59,966 nucleotides of DNA from Paracoccaceae bacterium (lineage in GTDB: Bacteria > Pseudomonadota > Alphaproteobacteria > Rhodobacterales > Rhodobacteraceae), in assembly GCA_024639125.1 (NCBI GenBank), contig JAHEJA010000041.1, positions 6,888 through 66,853 of the forward strand. Reading direction: 5' to 3'. The position numbers and the translations under genes are program-made. Under the pieces are notes generated by a model. It did no database searches and was not told the DNA's origin. It was given only the letters and a program-made list of their open reading frames with translations. Below, one piece after another: positions 1-9,102 of the stretch; position 1 is the stretch's first letter, and the number at the start of each line of letters is the position of its first letter.

Positions 1-42
1 ATGTGTTGCAAACTGTGGAAAAAACACAGGGAGAATCATACT

Positions 43-984
43 ATGAAAATCGGATTTATTGGTCTTGGCAATGTCGGTGGCAAGCTTTCAGGAAGCCTGC
101 TGCGCAATGGCATGGACCTTTATGTGCATGACCTTAATGCCGAGTTTGTTGAAAAATTTGTCGCACGAGGCGCCAAAGATGGCAAAAGCCCCGCTGCTTT
201 GATGCAGACCTGCGATATTGTCATTACCTGCCTTCCAAGCCCAAGCGCCTCTGATGCGGTGTTACAGGAAATGTTGCCCCACGTGAGGGCGGGCAAGATT
301 TGGTTGGAAATGTCCACCACTGACGAAGCCGAAGTCAAACGGCTTGGCGCGCTTGTGTCCCAGGCGGGCGGCGCGGCTGTGGATTGTCCTGTTTCTGGTG
401 GCTGTCATCGCGCAGACACAGGAAACATTAGCATTTTCGCAGGATGTGATCGCGCGACCTTTGATCGTATCTTGCCACTTTTGACGGTGATGGGGCGCCG
501 TGTGCTGCATACAGGCGACATCGGGTCCGCAAGCATTTTGAAAGTGATTACCAACTATTTGGCGACCGCGAACCTTATTTCCTGTACCGAAGCGCTGACA
601 GTTGCAGCGGGTGCTGGCATGGATTTGGGTGTCGCCTTTGAGGCAATCCGCATTTCATCGGGCAATTCATTTGTGCATGAAACCGAAAGCCAGGTGATAT
701 TAAATGGCAGCCGCGACATTTCCTTTACGATGGATTTGGTGGCCAAGGATATCGGTCTGTTCCAACAAGTTGCCGACCGCGCCAATGTTCCGCTTGAATT
801 GAACCCCTTGCTGATTTCGATCTTCCAAGATGGCATCAAGCGCTATGGCCCCCGCGAGCAATCCGATAACATCATCAAGCGGCTCGAAGAGGCAACCGGA
901 CTTGATATTACCGCCCCCGGTTTTCCAGCAGAGATGGTAGATGACGAACCCGAGGAGCCAGGGTACGAAGTGCGCGTAAAATAA
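43..984 (+). CDS. NAD(P)-dependent beta-hydroxyacid dehydrogenase (3-hydroxyisobutyrate dehydrogenase family)
   Basis: A 313-residue protein. It opens with a Rossmann dinucleotide motif, GFIGLGNVGG at residues 4-13. The family's substrate motif appears as DCPVSGG near residue 114, and the presumed catalytic lysine is K167 in LKVITNYL. Family members reversibly oxidise 3-hydroxyisobutyrate, tartronate semialdehyde or related beta-hydroxyacids in the cytoplasm; the substrate cannot be chosen from sequence. I use the ATG at 43 because a purine-rich CAGGGAGA lies about 9 bases upstream and the glycine-rich motif then starts where it does in relatives; the frame is open back to base 1. The acidic C-terminal tail (DDEPEEPG) is a lineage-specific extension. 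The next gene is 196 bases away, so it is probably not co-transcribed. Confidence 0.85.
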   Translation: MKIGFIGLGNVGGKLSGSLLRNGMDLYVHDLNAEFVEKFVARGAKDGKSPAALMQTCDIVITCLPSPSASDAVLQEMLPHVRAGKIWLEMSTTDEAEVKRLGALVSQAGGAAVDCPVSGGCHRADTGNISIFAGCDRATFDRILPLLTVMGRRVLHTGDIGSASILKVITNYLATANLISCTEALTVAAGAGMDLGVAFEAIRISSGNSFVHETESQVILNGSRDISFTMDLVAKDIGLFQQVADRANVPLELNPLLISIFQDGIKRYGPREQSDNIIKRLEEATGLDITAPGFPAEMVDDEPEEPGYEVRVK

Positions 985-1180
985 AGCGCAATGTTAGCGA
1001 TAGACCTGAGTATTATTATTACTTTGGTCTATCTAGCTTACAAGCAAAATTGAATTTTATGGATATTTCGTATAGTTTTCCCTTTTTTTAGTGGAAATTT
1101 TAACACAAGACTAATTGGACTGCGACATTTTGTCGTTAGGTCAAATGTCTATTAATCGAGAAAGCCATTGGAGAGTCTCT

Positions 1181-2614
1181 ATGTCGTCATCAAAAAATGA
1201 GCCAAGCTTCCGTCAAAGCGTGGATATGATGTTCAACCGCGCTGTGCGTCTTATGGATTTGCCACCTGGTTTAGAAGAGAAAATCCGTGTGTGTAATGCG
1301 ACCTATACGGTGCGTTTCGGCGTCCGCTTGCGCGGCGAACTTAAGACGTTTACCGGCTATCGTTCGGTGCATTCCGAACATATGGAACCCGTCAAAGGCG
1401 GTATTCGCTACGCCGACTCTGTGAACCAAGACGAAGTCGAGGCGCTGGCCGCTTTGATGACATATAAATGTGCCTTGGTAGAGGCGCCATTTGGTGGGTC
1501 CAAAGGCGGGCTTTGCATTGATCCGCGTCAATACGAAGAGCACGAACTAGAATTGATCACGCGTCGCTTTGCCTATGAGCTGATCAAGCGTGATTTGATC
1601 AACCCAAGCCAAAACGTTCCAGCCCCTGATATGGGAACAGGCGAACGTGAAATGGCATGGATTGCAGATCAATATGCGCGCATGAACACAACAGACATCA
1701 ATGCGCGCGCCTGTGTAACAGGTAAGCCATTGAACGCAGGCGGTATCGCAGGCCGTGTCGAAGCAACGGGGCGGGGCGTGCAATATGCGCTTCAGGAATT
1801 CTTTCGCGAGCCGGATGATGTGGCGAAAGCCAACCTTTCGGGCACATTGGATGGCAAACGTGTTGTCGTCCAAGGTTTGGGCAACGTGGGCTATCACGCG
1901 GCTAAATTCCTAAGCGAAGAAGATGGGTCCAAAATCATTGCAATTATCGAACGCGATGGTGCGTTGGTGTCGGATGCAGGGCTTGATGTCGAAGACGTCC
2001 GCAATTGGATCGCAACCCACCAAGGCGTGGCTGGCTATCCAAACGCGACCTATGTGGAAAACGGTACTGCGGTTTTGGAAACAGACTGCGACATTCTTAT
2101 TCCGGCGGCGATGGAAGGTGTGATTAACCTTGATAATGCAGCGCGCATAAGCACCAAGCTGATCATCGAAGCGGCGAATGGTCCTGTGACTGCTGGTGCG
2201 GATGAAATCTTGCGTGAAAAAGGCGTTGTGATCATTCCGGATATGTTTGCAAACGCCGGTGGTGTGACTGTGTCCTATTTTGAATGGGTCAAAAACCTAA
2301 GCCACATCCGTTTTGGTCGTATGCAACGCCGCCAAGAAGAATCGCGCAACGAGCTTATTGTTAACGAGCTTGAAAGCCTTTCCAAGGCGCTGGGCAGCAC
2401 ATGGTCGCCATCTGCAAATTTCAAAAGTAAATATTTGCGCGGTGCGGGCGAACTTGAATTGGTGCGCTCTGGCTTGGATGACACCATGCGCGCGGCCTAT
2501 CAATCCATGCGCGAAGTATGGCATGCGCGCTCTGACGTAAAAGATTTGCGAACGGCTGCTTATTTGGTGTCGATTGGCAAAGTTGCCTCGAGTTATCGCG
2601 CCAAGGGTCTATAA
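1181..2614 (+). CDS. gdhA: Glutamate dehydrogenase (Glu/Leu/Phe/Val dehydrogenase family)
   Basis: A 477-residue cytoplasmic enzyme that interconverts glutamate and 2-oxoglutarate plus ammonia. The N-terminal dimerisation/substrate domain carries the signatures VKGGIRY, the lysine motif APFGGSKGG and PAPDMGTGERE. The C-terminal NAD(P) domain has QGLGNVG. Two other ATGs lie upstream in frame (1115, 1145), but only the ATG at 1181 has a well-placed ribosome site (GGAGAG, 5 bases before it), and the upstream residues do not resemble family N-termini. It stands alone and is followed by a strong terminator. Cofactor preference (NAD or NADP) cannot be read reliably. Confusion with leucine dehydrogenase is unlikely given the length and motifs. 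Confidence 0.92.
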   Translation: MSSSKNEPSFRQSVDMMFNRAVRLMDLPPGLEEKIRVCNATYTVRFGVRLRGELKTFTGYRSVHSEHMEPVKGGIRYADSVNQDEVEALAALMTYKCALVEAPFGGSKGGLCIDPRQYEEHELELITRRFAYELIKRDLINPSQNVPAPDMGTGEREMAWIADQYARMNTTDINARACVTGKPLNAGGIAGRVEATGRGVQYALQEFFREPDDVAKANLSGTLDGKRVVVQGLGNVGYHAAKFLSEEDGSKIIAIIERDGALVSDAGLDVEDVRNWIATHQGVAGYPNATYVENGTAVLETDCDILIPAAMEGVINLDNAARISTKLIIEAANGPVTAGADEILREKGVVIIPDMFANAGGVTVSYFEWVKNLSHIRFGRMQRRQEESRNELIVNELESLSKALGSTWSPSANFKSKYLRGAGELELVRSGLDDTMRAAYQSMREVWHARSDVKDLRTAAYLVSIGKVASSYRAKGL

Positions 2615-2643
2615 AACAGCGCGTGAATTCCGCGCTACATGAA

Positions 2644-2681
2644 AATAACGCCCGTGTCGTGCGGGCGTTATTTGTATTTTG
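2644..2681 (+). terminator. Rho-independent terminator of gdhA
   Basis: Perfect 11-bp inverted repeat (AATAACGCCCG / CGGGCGTTATT) with a 7-base loop, followed by TGTATTTT. It starts 30 bases after the gdhA stop. Confidence 0.9.
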
Positions 2682-2765
2682 GTCCAGTCTTGGTCCAAGT
2701 CTTGCCATATTTAATCAATAGAACAAGGGATCAACACAACGATTCCAAAAGGTGAAAACAATCGT

Positions 2766-3209
2766 ATGCGCGCGATAAAGTCCAAAATTACGTGGCTCAA
2801 AGAGTTCCTGCGCGACGAAGATGGATCCTATACAATTGAATTTGTTGTGTGGTTTCCAATGTTTGTGTTTTTGTTTGTCATTATGTTTGGATTTTCGATT
2901 GGCATGATGCGCCAGACGATGATCTTGAACGAAATGAACCGCGTTGCGCGGGCCTATGCCTTGGGGACGATTGCAACACCTGAAGAAGCCAAAGAGCGTA
3001 TGGATACGTTCATCACGGAACAGGCCTTGCTTGACTACGAGTCCACAAATTCGGTTGTGACCTTGGTGGATCAAAACGATATGGTCGAATTGACCGTTAA
3101 CATTCCCGTATACAGCCTGATCCCAGTGTTGGCTTTTGTGGAACGGTTTGACATTTTCAACCGTGGCAATATTTACATGGCGGCTTATTATCACGTGGAA
3201 AATCACTGA
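2766..3209 (+). CDS. TadE-like pilus/envelope assembly protein
   Basis: A 147-residue protein. A short basic N-terminus is followed by the typical TadE start, LRDEDGSYTIEFVVWFP, and one hydrophobic helix at about residues 27-48. The rest is probably periplasmic. The DGSxTIEF pattern is the processing/assembly signature of TadE/TadG pseudopilins. In Tad systems these proteins help assemble Flp pili, but no flp, cpaA, tadA or rcpA gene is present here, so this is an orphan pair with the next gene (one base between them). The function in pilus assembly or cell-envelope anchoring is inferred from family only. Confidence 0.75.
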   Translation: MRAIKSKITWLKEFLRDEDGSYTIEFVVWFPMFVFLFVIMFGFSIGMMRQTMILNEMNRVARAYALGTIATPEEAKERMDTFITEQALLDYESTNSVVTLVDQNDMVELTVNIPVYSLIPVLAFVERFDIFNRGNIYMAAYYHVENH

Positions 3210-3210
3210 T

Positions 3211-4536
3211 ATGGGCGTGATTTTATCCTACATACGATCTTTTGTTTTTGACCGCGAAGACGGGGGGTTTTCAGCGGCGGCCCTTGTCATGCTTCCTGTG
3301 TTTTTCATGTTGATGGGCGCGCCCATGAATATGATCAATCTGTTGCGCAACAAAGAACAATACCAAGGGTTTGCCGATGCTTTGGCCTATACAGCACTGC
3401 ACGAAGCCTATAACGAAGATCAAACTTTGGAACAGGCAAAGTCTGCGACCATCCAGAAATCCCAAAACCTAAAGTCTTCGCGCGAACTCAGCGTCGCGTT
3501 ACCGGCGAGCAATATCCAATATGGTGTTTGGGATGAGGAAACACGTACATTTAGCGAAGATGACAATAGCCGCAAAGCTGTGCGTGTTGAGCTTGATTTT
3601 TTGGAAACAAACGGCAATCCGATTCAGGATCTTGTGCGTCCGTTCTTTGGGAAAAAATATAGCGATCTCAAGGCGGTAAGCTATGCATCCACGTATCGCC
3701 CCAACTGTTTTCGCAATGGGCTTATTGCGTTAGGCGAGCTTGTGCTTAAGGACGGAACCAACGTCGGAGAGGGCGTGTGTGTTCATGGTCAGGCCGGTGT
3801 GACTGTTGGGAATGGCGGTACCTTTGCACAAGGCGCCGAGGTTGCGGTGCTGACCAAAGCGCACCTGAACGCAAATTATGCAGCAAATCCGGGTTTAGAA
3901 GATGCGTTGGAAATCGGTCGCAAACATATTGCTCTGCTCAGCCAAGTTGATCTGGTGTACGACGATTTGTTCAGCGCAAGCAGATCCGATTTTACACCGA
4001 GTTATATTGTCGATGAAACCATCATCGGATTAGGCCCGCGTGTTGTACAGCCAAACGATTTTGTCTCTGGGCGTATTCATTTTAACCGCTGCAATAACAA
4101 TCGCCGAATGAAATTTGAACGCGGCGTTTATCGGGATTTTGTCCTGATTTCCCCGAATTGCGCGTTTACATTTGCCGGCGGGGTATCATTGGAAAACGTG
4201 ATGATTGTCACCGAAAACGGGTGGGATCGTTCGTTTTTCAGCTTTAATCGCCTGTCTTTGGGGAACCAAGATGACTGTGGTGCGGGCAAAGGCGCCGTGC
4301 TTATGGCGAATGGGGGGGGCTATTTTTCTGCGGGTTTGTTTGCGGTTGGGTCACAAATTATCACCAACAAATTGCTATTTATTGAAAGCGGCGACAACAA
4401 GCGGAACGTCTTGCGTGGCAGCAGCCTCTTGTCAGGGGGCAGTCTTGTTTTAGGGGACAATAACGACATTTCATCCTGTAATAATGATGGCAGTAACGAA
4501 ATTTTAGAAGTCGATTATTTTAGGTTGGTCCAATAA
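3211..4536 (+). CDS. TadG-like envelope protein with a large glycine/asparagine-rich C-terminal domain
   Basis: A 441-residue protein whose ATG follows the stop of the TadE-like gene by one base. The frame is open upstream to 3136, but that part overlaps the previous gene. The N-terminus (FDREDGGFSAAALVMLPVFF) is a TadE/G-type segment with one membrane helix at about residues 17-38. Beyond residue about 170 the sequence consists of short glycine, asparagine and valine-rich strands (for example GVTVGNGGTFAQGAEVAVL), suggestive of a beta-solenoid, and I see no MIDAS motif of the von Willebrand domain common in TadG. The C-terminal half holds several cysteines (RCNNN, DDCGAG, SSCNND) that could form periplasmic disulfides. 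Probably works with the TadE-like protein at the cell surface; the exact role is unknown. Confidence 0.65.
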   Translation: MGVILSYIRSFVFDREDGGFSAAALVMLPVFFMLMGAPMNMINLLRNKEQYQGFADALAYTALHEAYNEDQTLEQAKSATIQKSQNLKSSRELSVALPASNIQYGVWDEETRTFSEDDNSRKAVRVELDFLETNGNPIQDLVRPFFGKKYSDLKAVSYASTYRPNCFRNGLIALGELVLKDGTNVGEGVCVHGQAGVTVGNGGTFAQGAEVAVLTKAHLNANYAANPGLEDALEIGRKHIALLSQVDLVYDDLFSASRSDFTPSYIVDETIIGLGPRVVQPNDFVSGRIHFNRCNNNRRMKFERGVYRDFVLISPNCAFTFAGGVSLENVMIVTENGWDRSFFSFNRLSLGNQDDCGAGKGAVLMANGGGYFSAGLFAVGSQIITNKLLFIESGDNKRNVLRGSSLLSGGSLVLGDNNDISSCNNDGSNEILEVDYFRLVQ

Positions 4537-4638
4537 AATTGGTCGGATTACGTTAAAACGTCATGTAAAGTCGTATTGCGCACTTGCCTTATGCGTTGAA
4601 AGTTGGTTCTTTTCCCCCAGCATCCAAGGGAGAATGAC

Positions 4639-5892
4639 ATGCGGTTTTCCGCGCTTCGCGTTTTAAAAGAGGGGCTGACTGGCAACAAAGGATGGACGTC
4701 ACATTGGCGCGATCCGGCCCCCAAAGATGAATATGACATCGTTATCATTGGTGGTGGCGGTCATGGGCTGTCAACGGCGTATTATCTGGCTAAAAATCAT
4801 GGCTATTCCAATATTGCGGTCTTGGAAAAAGGCTATATTGGCGGCGGAAACATCGGGCGAAACACGACTATCGTGCGGGCTAACTATTTCCTTCAGGGCA
4901 ATAGCGAATTTTATTCACATTCGCTAAAGCTATGGGAAAACTTGGAAAACGATCTGAATTACAACGTCATGCACTCACAGCGTGGTTTGATCAATTTGTT
5001 CCACTCTGATGGGCAGCGCGATGCCTTTGTGCGGCGCGGGAATTCCATGATCAATCAGGGTGACGATGCAATCCTGTTGGATCGCGAAGGAGTCCGCAAA
5101 CATCTTCCTTATTTGGATTTTGACAACACGCGTTTCCCGATTTACGGCGGCTTGTTGCATCCACGTGGGGGAACCGCGCGGCATGATGCGGTTGCATGGG
5201 GCTATGCGCGCGGGGCGGACCAACGCGGTGTCGATTTGGTCCAGAATTGCGAAGTGACAGGCATCGACATTGAAAACGGCAAAGTGCGCGGCGTTCAAAC
5301 AACCCGTGGCGCGATCAAAGCCAAAAAAGTTGGGATCGTGGTTGCGGGCCGTTCTGGTCAAGTTGCTGAAATGGCGGGCATGCGCTTGCCAATCGAAAGC
5401 CACATCCTTCAGGCCTTTGTGACCGAAGGGCTAAAGCCTGTGATTGATCACGTTGTCAGCTTTGGAATGGGTCACTTCTACATGAGCCAATCTGACAAAG
5501 GCGGCTTGGTCTTTGGCGGCGATTTGGATTTCTATGCGTCCTATGCATCGCGTGGGAACCTTCCCATGAAGGAACACGTCATGGAGGCAGGCATGACCTT
5601 GATGCCGATGATTGGCAAAGCCAAAGTCTTGCGTTCTTGGGGGGGGATCATGGATATGACGCCCGATGGATCGCCCATCATCGACAAAACGGATATTGAC
5701 GGGCTCTATATTGATTGCGGTTGGTGTTACGGTGGCTTCAAAGCGGTGCCGGGATCTGGGTTCAGTTTTGCACATTTGATGGCAACGGATCAACACCATG
5801 CGCCGGCGGCTAAATATCGTTTGGATCGTTTCCGTACTGGACGCGGTTTGATGGATGAAGAGGGCAAAGGCTCTCAGCACAATTTGCATTAG
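4639..5892 (+). CDS. soxB: Sarcosine oxidase, beta subunit
   Basis: A 417-residue FAD-dependent subunit of heterotetrameric sarcosine oxidase, which demethylates sarcosine to glycine and passes the one-carbon unit to tetrahydrofolate. The N-terminal FAD fold is clear (YDIVIIGGGGHGLSTAYYL, residues about 32-50). A C-terminal GGW/CGW region (DCGWCYGGFKAVPGSG) fits the site of covalent flavin and substrate binding. The start at 4639 is set by AAGGGAGA 6-13 bases upstream. It is first in a tight soxBDAG operon; the name is shared with, but unrelated to, the thiosulfate soxB at 27857. Neighbouring one-carbon genes (folD, purU, glyA) often found in this operon are absent here. Confidence 0.94.
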   Translation: MRFSALRVLKEGLTGNKGWTSHWRDPAPKDEYDIVIIGGGGHGLSTAYYLAKNHGYSNIAVLEKGYIGGGNIGRNTTIVRANYFLQGNSEFYSHSLKLWENLENDLNYNVMHSQRGLINLFHSDGQRDAFVRRGNSMINQGDDAILLDREGVRKHLPYLDFDNTRFPIYGGLLHPRGGTARHDAVAWGYARGADQRGVDLVQNCEVTGIDIENGKVRGVQTTRGAIKAKKVGIVVAGRSGQVAEMAGMRLPIESHILQAFVTEGLKPVIDHVVSFGMGHFYMSQSDKGGLVFGGDLDFYASYASRGNLPMKEHVMEAGMTLMPMIGKAKVLRSWGGIMDMTPDGSPIIDKTDIDGLYIDCGWCYGGFKAVPGSGFSFAHLMATDQHHAPAAKYRLDRFRTGRGLMDEEGKGSQHNLH

Positions 5893-5902
5893 GAGGGACG
5901 AG

Positions 5903-6175
5903 ATGCGTATTCCTTGTCCAGTGTGTGGCGACCGAGACCACCGAGAATTCTATTATGTAGGGGATGCTGTTGCCCTTGATCGTCCCGATCCAGAGGCTGG
6001 CATAGATGCATGGGATAGCTATGTGCATTTGCGCGATAACCCCGCCGGTGTCACCCGTGATCTTTGGTATCATGATGGCGGCTGTGGAAGCTGGCTGGTG
6101 GTGACGCGTAACACAGTGACGCATGATGTTTTGGGCGCAGAGCTGGCGCGCAAGCTCAAGGGGGCTTCTGCATGA
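5903..6175 (+). CDS. soxD: Sarcosine oxidase, delta subunit
   Basis: A 90-residue zinc-binding subunit. The N-terminal CPVCGDRDHREF pattern supplies two cysteines and a histidine typical of the SoxD zinc site; further ligand candidates lie in the HDGGCGSW segment. The start at 5903 follows AGGAGGGACG at good spacing. The stop overlaps the start of soxA in an ATGA, so the two are translationally coupled. Length matches the family (about 90-100). Confidence 0.92.
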   Translation: MRIPCPVCGDRDHREFYYVGDAVALDRPDPEAGIDAWDSYVHLRDNPAGVTRDLWYHDGGCGSWLVVTRNTVTHDVLGAELARKLKGASA

Positions 6176-9102
6176 GACTGAATTCCAAGGGTCTGATTAA
6201 CCGCGATAAAGCCGTATCATTCACATTTGATGGCGCAAGCTATTCTGGTTTTGAAGGCGATACGGTTGCGTCTGCGTTGTTGGCAAACGACGTGCGTTTG
6301 ATGGCGCGGTCGTTCAAATATCACCGTCCGCGCGGTGTGCTGACAGCCGGAAGCGAGGAACCAAATGCATTGGTCACGATCGGCAAAGGGGCCGCCCAAG
6401 ACCCCAATGTCCGCGCAACTGTGCAAGAAATCTATGCGGGTTTGGATGTGCGTAGCCAAAACAATTGGCCCTCCCTTAGCATCGATGCATTGTCCGTAAA
6501 CAACCTGCTTTCACCGTTTTTGGGGGCTGGATTTTATTACAAAACCTTCATGTGGCCCAAGGCGTTTTGGGAAAAGCTCTATGAACCTGTGATCCGTCGG
6601 GCTGCGGGATTGGGCGCACTTAGCGAACAGCACAATCCTGACCGCTATGAACAGGCCTTTGCCTTTTGTGATGTTTTGATCATTGGCGCTGGGCCATCGG
6701 GATTGATGGCGGCTCTGACGGCGGCGCAGGCGGGCTTGGATGTGATCGTCGCAGACGAAGACAGCATCATGGGCGGCCGTTTGAACGCAGAAACCTATGA
6801 AATTGACGGAATGCCGGGCGCAGACTGGGCGCGCACCATGGTGCAGCGTTTGTCCGAAATGGACAATGTGCGTTTGATGACACGCACCACCGTAACGGGC
6901 GCCTATGACCAAGGCACCTATGGCGCGCTAGAGCGCGTAAACCATCATGCACCGCGCAAAGACGGGGCTCCGTTGGAATGTTTTTGGCGCATTGTCGCCA
7001 AAGCGTCGATCCTTGCGGCTGGGGCTTTGGAACGTCCAATCGCATTTCGCAACAATGACCGCCCCGGTATCATGACCGCAGGCGCGGTGCGAACCTATGC
7101 CAATCGCTGGGGCGTTGCGGCTGGGCAAAGCTTGGTTGTGTTTGGCAACAATGACAACGCTGTGCGCACAGCGCGTGATTTGCAAAACACCGGCGTGCAT
7201 ATCGCGGCCTATGTGGATTCTCGGGACGATGTTGATTTGGTCGGGGATTTTCCGATTTTCACCCGAGGTGCGATCACGAATACAACCGGTCATTTGGGCG
7301 TCGAAAGCGTGACCATTGAACATGCCGGCGGGACCGACCGCATTGCCACGCAATCCGTTGCGATGTCGGGGGGCTGGAACCCGTCTGTTCATTTGACCTG
7401 TCACATGAATGCGCGTCCCACATGGCACGAGGATATTGCATCCTTTGTCCCAACGCCGAATTCAATTCCGGGCATGCGTGTGGTTGGATCTGCCTCGGGC
7501 GCTTTGTCGACGCAGAGCTGTTTGCAATCAGGTCATGCCGTCGCATTAGACGTTGTGAGCGATTTGGATGGCACGGCCACCGACATCAGCATCCCAGTGG
7601 CAGAAGACGACCCATATCGTTTGGAACAGCTATGGGCGGTACCGGGAAAAGGCCGCGCTTGGTTGGATTTCCAAAACGACGTCACCGTAAAAGACATCAA
7701 ACAAGCGGCGCAAGAAAACTTTCGCTCTGTCGAACATGTCAAACGCTATACCACCCAAGGTATGGCAACGGATCAGGGCAAAAACTCTAACGTTGCTGCA
7801 CTGGCTATTTTGGCCGATGCAACAGGGCGCGGTATCCCGGAAACTGGAACAACGACGTTTCGTCCGCCTTATTCGCCTGTGTCGATTGCCGCGATGGGGT
7901 CAAACGCCCAAGGTATCGGGTTCATGCCGCAACGCTTTACGACTTCGCATGCGGCAAGTGTTGCACGCCGCGCGCCAATGATCGAAGCGGGCCTTTGGTA
8001 TCGCCCCAGTTTCTTTCCCCAAGAGGGTGAACGCCATTGGCGTGAATCTTGTGATCGCGAAGTGTCGATGGTGCGGTCCACTGTCGGGGTCTGTGATGTG
8101 TCCACGTTGGGCAAAATCGACATCCAAGGTCCAGATGCAGCCAAGCTGTTGGATTTCGTTTATACCAACACGTTTTCGACCCTCAAAGAGGGACGGGTGC
8201 GCTATGGTTTGATGCTGCGCGAAGACGGGCATGTCATGGATGACGGCACAACGGCGCGCATGGGGCCAAACCATTATGTGATGACCACCACCACTGCGGC
8301 CGCAGGCGAAGTTATGCGCCATCTGGATTTTGTGCATCAATGTTTGCATCCTGAATGGGATGTCAGCTTTGTTTCGGTGACCGAACAATGGGCGCAATTT
8401 GCTGTTGCTGGTCCGAAATCACGCGATCTTTTGAACGGGATTGTCGATCAGGACATCACGTCGGAAACATTCCCATTCATGGGATGTGGCGAAGTGGATA
8501 TTCTAGGCGTCAAAGGCCGTTTGTTCCGCATTTCCTTTAGTGGTGAACACGCCTACGAAGTGGCGGTGCCAGCGCGCTATGGTGAAAGTTTTTATCAAAT
8601 TTTGGTCAACCGCGCCGAAGCGATGGACGGTGGCCCCTATGGTATGGAAGCCCTGAATGTGCTGCGTATCGAAAAGGGTTTGATCACCCACGCAGAAATC
8701 CATGGTCGTACAACGGCCTATGATATCGGCATGGACAAAATGGTCAGCCGCAAAAAAGACTGTGTTGGTCAAACAATGGCGGCGCGCCAAGGGTTGATGG
8801 ATCCAGACCGCGAGCGTTTGATTGGATTGAAACCTGTCGGAGTTGTCAAACAAATCACAGCAGGTGCGCATTTGTTCAACGCAGATGCCGAGGCGGTGCG
8901 TGTGAATGATCAGGGGTATGTTACCTCTGTGGCCTATTCGCCGACCTTGGGGCATTTTTTGGGACTGGCGTTTTTGAAACGGGGACCAGAGCGGATTGGG
9001 GAAACAATCAAAATGGTGGATCACTTGCGCGGTGTTGTGACCCTATGCCAAGTCATTGATCCCGTTGCATTTGATCCAGAAGGAGGGCGCGTCCGTGGAT
9101 AA
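6172..9102 (+). CDS. soxA: Sarcosine oxidase, alpha subunit
   Basis: A 976-residue multidomain subunit. Residues about 10-90 form the small 2Fe-2S-like N-terminal domain. Residues about 163-420 form a pyridine-nucleotide-disulfide type NAD-binding fold (DVLIIGAGPSGLMAALTA). A linker domain follows, and the last roughly 370 residues are a glycine-cleavage T-protein-like folate domain (for example GVCDVSTLGKIDIQGPDA). Together with beta, delta and gamma it oxidises sarcosine and makes methylene-tetrahydrofolate. It overlaps soxD by 4 bases and soxG by 8 bases. Length is typical for the family. Confidence 0.94.
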   Translation: MRLNSKGLINRDKAVSFTFDGASYSGFEGDTVASALLANDVRLMARSFKYHRPRGVLTAGSEEPNALVTIGKGAAQDPNVRATVQEIYAGLDVRSQNNWPSLSIDALSVNNLLSPFLGAGFYYKTFMWPKAFWEKLYEPVIRRAAGLGALSEQHNPDRYEQAFAFCDVLIIGAGPSGLMAALTAAQAGLDVIVADEDSIMGGRLNAETYEIDGMPGADWARTMVQRLSEMDNVRLMTRTTVTGAYDQGTYGALERVNHHAPRKDGAPLECFWRIVAKASILAAGALERPIAFRNNDRPGIMTAGAVRTYANRWGVAAGQSLVVFGNNDNAVRTARDLQNTGVHIAAYVDSRDDVDLVGDFPIFTRGAITNTTGHLGVESVTIEHAGGTDRIATQSVAMSGGWNPSVHLTCHMNARPTWHEDIASFVPTPNSIPGMRVVGSASGALSTQSCLQSGHAVALDVVSDLDGTATDISIPVAEDDPYRLEQLWAVPGKGRAWLDFQNDVTVKDIKQAAQENFRSVEHVKRYTTQGMATDQGKNSNVAALAILADATGRGIPETGTTTFRPPYSPVSIAAMGSNAQGIGFMPQRFTTSHAASVARRAPMIEAGLWYRPSFFPQEGERHWRESCDREVSMVRSTVGVCDVSTLGKIDIQGPDAAKLLDFVYTNTFSTLKEGRVRYGLMLREDGHVMDDGTTARMGPNHYVMTTTTAAAGEVMRHLDFVHQCLHPEWDVSFVSVTEQWAQFAVAGPKSRDLLNGIVDQDITSETFPFMGCGEVDILGVKGRLFRISFSGEHAYEVAVPARYGESFYQILVNRAEAMDGGPYGMEALNVLRIEKGLITHAEIHGRTTAYDIGMDKMVSRKKDCVGQTMAARQGLMDPDRERLIGLKPVGVVKQITAGAHLFNADAEAVRVNDQGYVTSVAYSPTLGHFLGLAFLKRGPERIGETIKMVDHLRGVVTLCQVIDPVAFDPEGGRVRG

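Noticed and set aside
4537-4638. Glycine riboswitch before the sarcosine oxidase operon
   Set aside because: The 102-base gap is too short and lacks a recognisable glycine-aptamer core.
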